Of a stretch of DNA of 12,513 bases, positions 7,295-12,513 are shown one piece after another; the stretch's first letter is position 1; each line of letters opens with the position of its first letter. The stretch comes from Bacillota bacterium (lineage in GTDB: Bacteria; Bacillota; Clostridia; Oscillospirales; Acutalibacteraceae), in assembly GCA_023460155.1 (NCBI GenBank), contig JAEWRF010000255.1, forward strand, positions 1-12,513, in the 5' to 3' direction. The notes under the pieces are model-generated. The model did no database searches and was not told the origin of the DNA. It worked only from the letters and a program-made list of their open reading frames with translations. A program made the position numbers and the translations under genes.

Positions 7295-8458
7295 TCACTC
7301 CGCTGTTTTTTGTAGGATTCCGCCCGCAATGACCAGTTCGGGCTTTGCCGTAAGGGAAAGCGGGTTTTGCCGGAATACGAGAAGGTCCGCGTCCTTGCCG
7401 GGCCGGATGGAGCCGACTCGGCCGTCGATCCCGCAGATCCGGGCCGGATTGATGGTGATCGCACGGAGCGCCTCCTCCGGGTCCATCCCCTCGCGCACGG
7501 CGAGCGCGGCGCACAGAGTCAGATATTGAAGCGGAACCACGGGGTGGTCGGTGACGATGGCCGTCAGAATCCCATTTTTCGCAAGGATCCCGGTGGCGGC
7601 CGGGGTCAGGTTTTTCATCTCCGGTTTGCAGCGATCGCACAGGAACGGCCCGGAAAGCACGCGCGCGCCTTCTTTTTTAAGACTGTCGGCAACCAGATAC
7701 CCCTCGGTTCCGTGCACGATGACATAATCCAACCCGAACTCCTTTGCAATGCGGATTGCGGTGAAAATATCATCCGCCCGGTGGGCGTGAAAGTGTACCT
7801 GAATCTCCCGCCGGAGAGCGGGTACAAGGGCCTCGCATTTCATGTCGAAATCCGGGGGATCGCAGTCCTCGTCCGTCTCGGCTCGTTCCAGGTCCTCCAT
7901 GTAGCGTTTTGCTTTCAGCAGTTCCTCCCGGATCAGCGCGGCAGTCGCCATGCGGGTGGAAGGCGATTCGTTCTTGCCGTGGTAAACGGCCTTCGGATTC
8001 TCCCCCAGCGCCATTTTTATCGCGGCAGGCGCCCGGACGATCATGTCGTCAATCCGCGTGCCATAGGTTTTCACCGCCGCAAGCTGACCGCCGATCGGGT
8101 TTGCGCTTCCCGGACCGGTAAGCACCGTGGTGACCCCCGCCGCGAGCGCTTCCGAAAAGCAGCGGTCAAGCGGATTGATCGCGTCGATCGCGCGAAGCTG
8201 CGGAAAGATCGGGTCGGTTTCTTCGTTCCCGTCATCTCCCTCGAAGGTCAGCCCGTCCTCCCACATGCCGAGGTGCGTGTGGGCATCCACAAATCCCGGG
8301 TAAACTGCCGCGCCCGCCGCATCAATGACCTGCTCGTCCGACTCCGGTTCAAGCGCATTAGATGAGACCTCACCAATGATGCTTCCCCGCGTGCGCACGG
8401 AGCCGCAGGGAATTACATTCCCCTCCATGGGATGAATTTCCGCATTCAATATGAGCAT
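7295..8458 (-). CDS. Metal-dependent amidohydrolase (imidazolonepropionase-like)
   Basis: A 387-residue enzyme of the amidohydrolase superfamily. Visible metal and active-site elements are HTH at residues 60-62 in PGFVDAHTHLG, HFHAH (222-226), VHG with His249, and TDHP with Asp304. The C-terminus has the small beta-sandwich ending typical of the family (GRVGSIRPGKDADLLVF, 346-362). The superfamily hydrolyses C-N bonds in cyclic or linear amides; the substrate here is unknown. GGAGGA precedes the ATG by a short spacer. It appears to be the first gene of a two-gene unit with the fumarase-type alpha subunit. No signal peptide is seen, so it should be cytoplasmic. I could not identify a convincing promoter in the 118 bases upstream. 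Confidence 0.92.
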   Translation of the reverse strand: MLILNAEIHPMEGNVIPCGSVRTRGSIIGEVSSNALEPESDEQVIDAAGAAVYPGFVDAHTHLGMWEDGLTFEGDDGNEETDPIFPQLRAIDAINPLDRCFSEALAAGVTTVLTGPGSANPIGGQLAAVKTYGTRIDDMIVRAPAAIKMALGENPKAVYHGKNESPSTRMATAALIREELLKAKRYMEDLERAETDEDCDPPDFDMKCEALVPALRREIQVHFHAHRADDIFTAIRIAKEFGLDYVIVHGTEGYLVADSLKKEGARVLSGPFLCDRCKPEMKNLTPAATGILAKNGILTAIVTDHPVVPLQYLTLCAALAVREGMDPEEALRAITINPARICGIDGRVGSIRPGKDADLLVFRQNPLSLTAKPELVIAGGILQKTAE

Positions 8459-8544
8459 GCTTTTCCTCCAGATCAGTTACAAACAATTTGAATCCGCCAA
8501 TTTTCCGTAAGGCATAACAAGAGGGCACAGGCCCCTTATACGAC

Positions 8545-8570
8545 AAAAAAGCGGAGTGCGAACACTCCGC
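8545..8570 (-). terminator. Intrinsic terminator of the S1-domain gene
   Basis: On the minus strand GCGGAGTG, a TTCG loop and CACTCCGC form a perfect 8-bp stem (8551-8570), followed at once by six T (8545-8550). It lies 6 bases after the S1 gene stop and closes the spoVB-to-S1 gene block. Confidence 0.95.
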
Positions 8571-8576
8571 AAATCC

Positions 8577-9029
8577 TTATTTTGCCTGATTGGAGCCCCC
8601 GTGCCTTGAAAATCCGCCGCGTTTTGCTTCCATGCACCGTTTCAGGTCGGACATCTTTTCATCGCTTGTCTGCTTGAACTTGGAAAGCATATCTTCAAAG
8701 TTGGCAGGCTCGTTGCGCCGGTTGGGCTGCCACTCATAATTCCCCGGCCTTGCCGCCCGCGGCGCGGAAGCGTTCCCCGCGCGATTGCCGCCGACATCGT
8801 TGACCCGCTTCATAGAAAGGCTGACTTTCCCCTCGGGCGTTATATTCAGAACCTTAACCTTGACCATCTGGTTTTCAGTTACAAAATCCCGAATCTCTTT
8901 TACAAAGGTCGGCGCCACCTCGGAAATATGAACCATGCCGGTCTTTCCACCGGGCAGCTCCACAAACGCACCGAATTTCGTAATGCCTGTGACTTTGCCC
9001 TCCAGAATTGCTCCTACCTCAAGCTGCAT
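8577..9029 (-). CDS. S1-domain RNA-binding protein (YabR/YugI-like)
   Basis: A 150-residue protein with one S1 domain at residues 1-75. It begins MQLEVGAILEGKVTGITKFG, continues with GAFVELPGGKTGMVHISEV and ends with GKVSLSMKRV. After this comes a low-complexity basic tail rich in Asn, Arg, Gly and Ala (about 76-105) and a charged C-terminal helix (about 107-135). Relatives in Firmicutes (YabR, general stress protein 13/YugI) bind RNA or ribosomes, but their function is not well defined. Its place directly after divIC equals that of yabR in Bacillus subtilis. The AAGGAGGA site (9042-9049) is 12 bases from the ATG, longer than usual; no better in-frame start exists. A strong terminator follows. 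Confidence 0.9.
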   Translation of the reverse strand: MQLEVGAILEGKVTGITKFGAFVELPGGKTGMVHISEVAPTFVKEIRDFVTENQMVKVKVLNITPEGKVSLSMKRVNDVGGNRAGNASAPRAARPGNYEWQPNRRNEPANFEDMLSKFKQTSDEKMSDLKRCMEAKRGGFSRHGGSNQAK

Positions 9030-9061
9030 ATGTAAGTGATTTCCTCCTTAGTCAGAACTGT

Positions 9062-9361
9062 TTAATTTCCGGCTATATTAATAAAAACACGCTCTCCCGG
9101 CTTCGCGTAGTTCAGCCCTTCACGGGCTTCCCTCTCGATGTAATCGCTGTTGCCCGTACCCGCACTTAAAGCATGTTTTAAATCCTCGGTTTTAATTTCC
9201 TGAATCTGAATCTGCTGTTTTGTCTGGGAAAGCAACCTGCGCTTTTCCTGAATCTGCACCTGCTGGTTGACAAGCATTACAAAAAGATAGGCGGCAAAAA
9301 CCAAAACCGCCGTGCGCAGCAAAAAGCTTCTATTTGGTTTTGGGCCTTTGATGACTTTCAT
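9062..9361 (-). CDS. divIC: Septum formation initiator, FtsB/DivIC family
   Basis: A 99-residue bitopic membrane protein. A basic N-terminal tail (1-15) is followed by one membrane segment (about 13-31), then a Gln/Lys/Glu-rich coiled coil (about 32-65). The extracytoplasmic end carries the family signature YIEREAREGLNYAKPGERV (74-92). DivIC partners DivIB and FtsL in the Gram-positive divisome and is essential for septation in Bacillus. Its first 32 bases overlap the end of yabQ in another frame. There is no good Shine-Dalgarno, so translation is probably coupled to yabQ. The S1 gene follows after 32 bases. Confidence 0.93.
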   Translation of the reverse strand: MKVIKGPKPNRSFLLRTAVLVFAAYLFVMLVNQQVQIQEKRRLLSQTKQQIQIQEIKTEDLKHALSAGTGNSDYIEREAREGLNYAKPGERVFINIAGN

Positions 9362-9890
9362 GATTGTAGAGCACGCCCTTTTTTGCCTTCCTTGTCACCT
9401 TTCCGCGCAGAGGCAACCTGTTACCCAGATTATACACTATAATCCCCTGGCGTTTCAAGCATTTTTTTGCGTTTCCAGCTATTTTCACGGCAAAGTTCCC
9501 AATCGCCCTGAATTTTCCGCCGAAACAGCGTGCACATCGGCGGGCCGCCCGTTTCAGCGGACGAAGCAGCCAACGGTACAGCAGCCGGGAAATAAAACGG
9601 AAAACGCGGTCGGTCACCTGGCCGACCGTAAAATAATAGACAAACCAGCCCGCGGCCTCGCCCGCCAGCAGGTAAAGCCGGATCTCTCCGAAACTGACGG
9701 CAAGCGCAAGCAGAAAGGTCAGAAAAGCGGCCGCGACCATATAGAAGACATCCTGAAAAAAAACGGCGCGCTTTTCCGTGTGAAAAAAAGTGCGCCAGAT
9801 GCGGAACACGTCATACAGCGCCCCGAGGACCACTCCGGCCGCCACCGACACCGCAAACCCGAAAAGCTGGGAGGAAAACGGAGGATTCAC
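9330..9890 (-). CDS. yabQ: Spore cortex biosynthesis protein YabQ
   Basis: A 186-residue integral membrane protein starting with GTG at 9890; AGGAG (9893-9897) is very close, only 2 bases away. Three hydrophobic segments are seen, at about residues 8-28, 45-66 and 70-90. The first contains LGALYDVFRIWR (22-33), characteristic of YabQ. The C-terminal half is basic and rich in Arg/Lys (about 105-186), and probably cytoplasmic. In Bacillus subtilis YabQ sits in the outer forespore membrane and is needed for cortex formation, made in the mother cell under sigma-E. It follows yabP by 15 bases and overlaps divIC by 32. Confidence 0.92.
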   Translation of the reverse strand: MNPPFSSQLFGFAVSVAAGVVLGALYDVFRIWRTFFHTEKRAVFFQDVFYMVAAAFLTFLLALAVSFGEIRLYLLAGEAAGWFVYYFTVGQVTDRVFRFISRLLYRWLLRPLKRAARRCARCFGGKFRAIGNFAVKIAGNAKKCLKRQGIIVYNLGNRLPLRGKVTRKAKKGVLYNHESHQRPKTK

Positions 9891-9905
9891 GTCTCCTCAC
9901 GCCCC

Positions 9906-10181
9906 TTATTTGAGGAGGCGGGAAAAGAAGCCGCCCGCGGGCCGGTTGTCGCTGTACGTCATGGACACGATTTCTCCGCTGAGCGTCAGCTCGCCGGTTT
10001 CCATATTCAGCCGGTCGATATGCAGTCCGAACCCCCGGATAACCAGTTCTCCCAGATCGGTATATGCCACGACGGCCTGCTCATCAAAGCTGTCGACGTT
10101 CGAAACGCCGGTAGCGGTCAGCGCTTTTCTGTTTTCAAGAACCAGGGTGTGCGGAGTATTCGGCGCCTTCTGTTCAGCCAA
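9906..10181 (-). CDS. yabP: Sporulation protein YabP
   Basis: A 91-residue soluble protein of the YabP family, starting with TTG at 10181, preceded by GGGAGGGGAT. Features are the N-terminal HTLVLENRKALTATGV (11-26), DSFDEQAVVAYTDLGELVIRG and HIDRLNMETGELTLSGEI (54-71). These match the compact beta-rich domain shared with YqfC. Residues 79-91 form a short basic tail. Family members are made during sporulation in the mother cell; the molecular role is unclear. It is followed closely by yabQ, as in other spore formers. A sigma-E-like promoter candidate lies about 31 bases upstream of its start. Confidence 0.92.
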   Translation of the reverse strand: MAEQKAPNTPHTLVLENRKALTATGVSNVDSFDEQAVVAYTDLGELVIRGFGLHIDRLNMETGELTLSGEIVSMTYSDNRPAGGFFSRLLK

Positions 10182-10211
10182 AACGATCCCCTCCCGCTTC
10201 GATACTATCCA

Positions 10212-10241
10212 ATTAGTATGCAGATGCGGGAAAACATATAC
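10212..10241 (-). promoter_or_regulatory. Candidate sigma-E-type sporulation promoter of yabP
   Basis: On the minus strand GTATATG (10235-10241), 14 bases, then CATACTAAT (10212-10220) resemble the sigma-E pattern: -35 near ATATT, 13-14 base spacer, -10 near CATACAAT. The expected start falls some 20-25 bases before the yabP TTG. Known control of yabP/yabQ by sigma-E in Bacillus fits. The same bases also form inverted repeats (see findings). Confidence 0.55.
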
Positions 10242-10283
10242 TAAAAGCGCCGAATCGGAAATTTTGCCCCGGACAGACCGCTG

Positions 10284-10544
10284 CTAAATTCCGGCGGAAC
10301 TGTCGGAGAGAACCTGATAAAGGCTTGAGGCCTCGCCCTTCGCCGCGTATTCCTCCACCGCCATCACCTTTACCCGCAGGCTGCGCGAACCGATTCCGAT
10401 TTCAAGAACGTCGCCCAGTTTCACCTCGTAAGAGGCGCGAGCAGGCTTCGAATTTACCAAAACCCGCCCGGCGTCGCACGCCTCGTTGGCAACGGTCCTC
10501 CTGCGGATCAGCCTTGAAATTTTGAGATATTTATCAAGCCTCAT
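10284..10544 (-). CDS. rqcP: S4-domain RNA-binding protein RqcP (YabO)
   Basis: I place the start at the ATG at 10544, with GGAGG (10550-10554) 5 bases upstream, giving 86 residues. The open frame runs to 10607, but the extra 21 codons have no ribosome site. The protein is an S4 domain: MRLDKYLKISRLIRRRTVAN (1-20), then CDAGRVLVNSKPARASYEVKLGD (23-45) and a beta-rich end. In Bacillus subtilis RqcP (YabO) works with RqcH to add alanine tails to nascent chains on stalled 50S subunits. Its position next to yabP is conserved. The HU terminator lies just upstream, so it should have its own promoter or rely on read-through. Confidence 0.93.
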   Translation of the reverse strand: MRLDKYLKISRLIRRRTVANEACDAGRVLVNSKPARASYEVKLGDVLEIGIGSRSLRVKVMAVEEYAAKGEASSLYQVLSDSSAGI

Positions 10545-10600
10545 ACTTTCCTCCGTCCTGTGTATGCCAAGAACCGGCTCCGGCGCGCCGGCCGCAAATA

Positions 10601-10640
10601 AAAGCAAAAGGACTGTAACACAACGCCGCCGGTGTTACAG
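10601..10640 (-). terminator. Intrinsic terminator of the HU gene
   Basis: On the minus strand CTGTAACAC (10632-10640) and GTGTTACAG (10613-10621) form a perfect 9-bp stem with a 10-base GC-rich loop, followed by TCCTTTTGCTTTT. It comes 32 bases after the HU stop and makes HU partly independent of rqcP. Confidence 0.8.
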
Positions 10641-10671
10641 CCCCGAAAAGACACTTCGAAATGGAATTCGA

Positions 10672-10947
10672 TTAAAGAGCAGTGGAGTCTTTGAAAGCTT
10701 TGCCGGCCTTGAATGCGGGAACGCGCGAAGCCGGAATGGTGATGGGTGAATTTGTGCGCGGATCGCGGCCCTGACGTTCACTTCTGCTGCGCAGCTCAAA
10801 GGTGCCGAACCCTACGATCTGAACCTTTTCATCTTTGGCAACACTGCTGACAATTGTGTCAAGCAACGCGTTTACGGCATTATCGGCGTCTTTCTTCGAC
10901 AGCCCGGTCTTTTCGGCAACGGCAGCAATTAATTCTGTTTTATTCAT
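10672..10947 (-). CDS. hup: HU-family DNA-binding protein
   Basis: A 91-residue histone-like protein of typical length. It starts MNKTELIAAVAEKTGLSKKD, has KVQIVGFGTFELRSRSERQG (41-60), and the DNA-bending arm with the Pro intercalation tip DPRTNSPITIPASRVPAFK (62-80). HU dimers compact and bend DNA in the nucleoid. GGAGGT lies about 7 bases before the ATG. It stands between mazG and rqcP inside the sporulation/division block, with a 102-base gap upstream containing a 12-bp palindrome and a terminator downstream. It is probably transcribed strongly on its own; I could not find a clear -10/-35 pair. Confidence 0.98.
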   Translation of the reverse strand: MNKTELIAAVAEKTGLSKKDADNAVNALLDTIVSSVAKDEKVQIVGFGTFELRSRSERQGRDPRTNSPITIPASRVPAFKAGKAFKDSTAL

Positions 10948-11049
10948 ATTATTGACCTCCGTTTTTTATTATTCAACAGCATACGCTGAGAATTTCGAAT
11001 GCTCCGGAGCAATTCTGCAACGGAAAAAGTATCCCTCTATCGCCGGCTT

Positions 11050-11757
11050 TTATTCGCGGCGTTCGCTTTCGGACTCCCGGAACCGGTTGATAAACCGGTC
11101 ACACGCGGCGGACAGAACCTGTTCCGCTTCCAGATGCTGCAGCCGTGCGAGCTGCACCGCCGCAAACAGAAGTTCACCGAGCTCTTCCTCTTCGGAGCCG
11201 ACAGCCTGTCCCAACCGATCGGCGGCTTTTTTAACCCCGTCTACCGCACCGGCAAGATCCGTCGGTTCCCCGGCGGCCTTGGCCGCTTTTTTCTGCACCC
11301 GTTCGGAGCGCATCAGAGCCGGAAGAGCTTTGGAAACACCCTCCAGAACCTCCGTGTCCGTTTTTCGGCCGTGCGTCTGCTTCTTGATTGCTTCCCAGTT
11401 GGTCAGAACCTCTTCGCTGGTGTCCGCGGTCACATTCCCGAACACATGGGGGTGCCGCACAATCAGTTTTTTTACAATAGAATCAACCACGTCGGCAAAA
11501 GAGAAGGAACCCTTTTCCTGTTCCAGACGTGAGTGGAAAACAACCTGTAAAAGGACGTCCCCCAGTTCTTCCTGCAGAAGAGCTGCGTCTTCGCTGTCGA
11601 TTGCCTCGACCGCCTCGTACGCCTCCTCAAGAAAATTATTGCGTATGCTGGCATGCGTCTGTTCCCTGTCCCAGGGACAACCCTCGGGTGAACGGAGAAT
11701 CGCCATGACATTCAACAGGTCTTCGATCGTGTAGATCTCTTTACGTTCAAAAAGCAA
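11050..11757 (-). CDS. mazG: Nucleoside triphosphate pyrophosphohydrolase MazG
   Basis: A 235-residue two-repeat MazG. It starts with TTG at 11757, with GGAGGAC (11764-11770) 6 bases upstream; the next residues match MazG N-termini. Signatures are LRSPEGCPWDREQTHASI (21-38), the metal-binding EEAYE (44-48), EELGD (63-67) and RHPHVFG (101-107), with a second EELGE later. The enzyme removes non-standard or excess NTPs as NMP plus pyrophosphate. The Bacillus subtilis neighbour YabN has an extra N-terminal tetrapyrrole-methylase-type domain, which is missing here. It follows spoVB by 55 bases and precedes the HU gene. Confidence 0.96.
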   Translation of the reverse strand: MLFERKEIYTIEDLLNVMAILRSPEGCPWDREQTHASIRNNFLEEAYEAVEAIDSEDAALLQEELGDVLLQVVFHSRLEQEKGSFSFADVVDSIVKKLIVRHPHVFGNVTADTSEEVLTNWEAIKKQTHGRKTDTEVLEGVSKALPALMRSERVQKKAAKAAGEPTDLAGAVDGVKKAADRLGQAVGSEEEELGELLFAAVQLARLQHLEAEQVLSAACDRFINRFRESESERRE

Positions 11758-11812
11758 TTTGCCGTCCTCCGCCGTTCCCGCCTGAATTCTCTTGAATATT
11801 CTGGCTTTTATT

Positions 11813-12513
11813 TTACCTTATCCAATTATGTTTTTCAAGTATTTTCGCAATTTTTTGTCCCTTTGGGAGCATCAGAATATCCTGTTTTTTCAATGCGCGG
11901 AACCACAGGAGGCAAATTCCGTATAGAAACGCAGCGAGAGCCACGGCAAGGCAGGTCGTAATTTTCCCCGGGAGGATATGAGCGCCCGCCCTCCAGAAAA
12001 GCCAGGCCGCCCCCACGGACAGGACGGAAGCAAGCGTCGGCTTTAAAAAGATGGAAATGAAGTTCGGCACCACATTCGTTTCCCGGCAAAGGAAGTAAAG
12101 CGCATAAAACGTAATCAGCACATAGCAGACCAGCGTGCCGATCCCGGCACCCATCACGTTGATTTCCGGAATGCCCACAAGCGTATAGTTCAGAATCACC
12201 TTTACCGCCAGCCCCAGAACAAGAAGTTTGACGGGAAGATCGACACGGCCCACCGCCTGAAGCATACTGTTGATCGGCGTGCTGGTAGCGGCAAAGATGG
12301 CGGCGAGGCCGAGAATAACCAGAATTTTCCCCGTGATCTCCGGCGCGTTGGCCTTTCCGCCGTAGATCAACTCAGCAATCGGGCCGGAAAGAACCGAAAG
12401 CCCGAGTCCGGAGGGAATGGTGAGCATTGCCACGATGCGGAGCACCGATTCAATGCTGTGCCGAATTTTTTTCGGGTTGCCCTCCGTCCACGCGGCGGTC
12501 ACGCTCGGCAGGG
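11813..12513 (-). CDS. SpoVB/MurJ-like polysaccharide flippase (MOP superfamily), N-terminus missing
   Basis: This is the C-terminal 233 codons of a multi-pass membrane protein that runs off the right edge; the window opens inside LPSVTAAWTEGNPKKIRHSI. The GTG at 12502 is Val within this motif, not a start. About six hydrophobic segments follow, with SVLSGPIAELIYG, INSMLQAVGRVDLPVK and INVMGAGIGTLVCYV, typical of the MATE-like polysaccharide/lipid-II transporter family. In this gene order (before mazG, rqcP, yabP, yabQ) it corresponds to YabM/SpoVB, which supports peptidoglycan precursor export during spore cortex formation. It ends in a basic tail EKHNWIR. Family is firm; which member is inferred from context. 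Confidence 0.9.
   Translation of the reverse strand, partial: LPSVTAAWTEGNPKKIRHSIESVLRIVAMLTIPSGLGLSVLSGPIAELIYGGKANAPEITGKILVILGLAAIFAATSTPINSMLQAVGRVDLPVKLLVLGLAVKVILNYTLVGIPEINVMGAGIGTLVCYVLITFYALYFLCRETNVVPNFISIFLKPTLASVLSVGAAWLFWRAGAHILPGKITTCLAVALAAFLYGICLLWFRALKKQDILMLPKGQKIAKILEKHNWIR

Noticed and set aside
7287..7640. Longer N-terminus for the fumarase-type alpha subunit
   Set aside because: The extension lies inside the amidohydrolase gene in another frame and does not resemble the family; the ATG at 7286 gives a standard start.
7367..8365. Plus-strand open frame of 332 codons opposite the amidohydrolase
   Set aside because: It is antisense to a gene with clear metal-binding motifs; no start signal and no recognisable domain.
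10555..10572. CATACACA before rqcP as a sigma-E -10
   Set aside because: No -35 element exists at the required distance; the region upstream is GC-rich.
1..12513. CRISPR arrays, tRNA/rRNA genes, insertion sequences, prophage or defence genes
   Set aside because: Read on both strands, nothing matches: no regularly spaced repeats, no transposase motifs and no structured RNA genes were found.

Overview
The window comes from a spore-forming, moderately GC-rich member of the Clostridia. The Oscillospiraceae/Ruminococcaceae group is my best guess, from gene order and protein style rather than any search. Evidence for a Gram-positive endospore former is a YabP–YabQ–DivIC cluster, a SpoVB-type flippase, a SPOCS (DUF3794) protein, a CIRCE-controlled groESL operon and a long-form HPF. 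Almost every gene lies on the minus strand; the one exception is a small 85-codon gene at 1203-1460.

Layout, left to right. (1) 1-1033, minus: 5' part of a DUF3794/SPOCS protein of the SipL type, cut by the window edge. (2) 1203-1460, plus: small acidic protein of unknown function with a duplicated LENLNG motif, ending at a perfect 15-bp bidirectional terminator shared with groEL. (3) 1535-3578, minus: groES–groEL with a sigma-A promoter and a perfect CIRCE operator. (4) 3641-6312, minus: hpf, a THUMP-domain rRNA methyltransferase and a lipid kinase of the diacylglycerol kinase family. (5) 6444-8458, minus: a metal-dependent amidohydrolase followed by the alpha subunit of a class I (Fe-S) fumarase, with no beta subunit beside it. 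(6) 8577-12513, minus: the block spoVB–mazG–hup–rqcP(yabO)–yabP–yabQ–divIC–S1 protein (yabR-like). This is the order of the Bacillus subtilis yabM–yabR region with an HU gene added.

How the genes fit together. Block 6 joins spore-envelope assembly (SpoVB, YabP, YabQ), division (DivIC), NTP clean-up (MazG), nucleoid structure (HU) and ribosome-linked RNA binding (RqcP, S1 protein). A sigma-E-like promoter candidate sits just upstream of yabP, and good terminators follow HU and the S1 gene. Blocks 3 and 4 are housekeeping and stress functions: chaperonin, ribosome hibernation, rRNA modification and lipid turnover.

I found no mobile element, CRISPR array, tRNA or rRNA, and no intergenic gap above about 170 bases. 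I see no convincing new multi-gene system. The items most worth a second look are the orphan fumarase alpha subunit paired with an amidohydrolase, the small LENLNG protein, and the symmetric promoter region of yabP.
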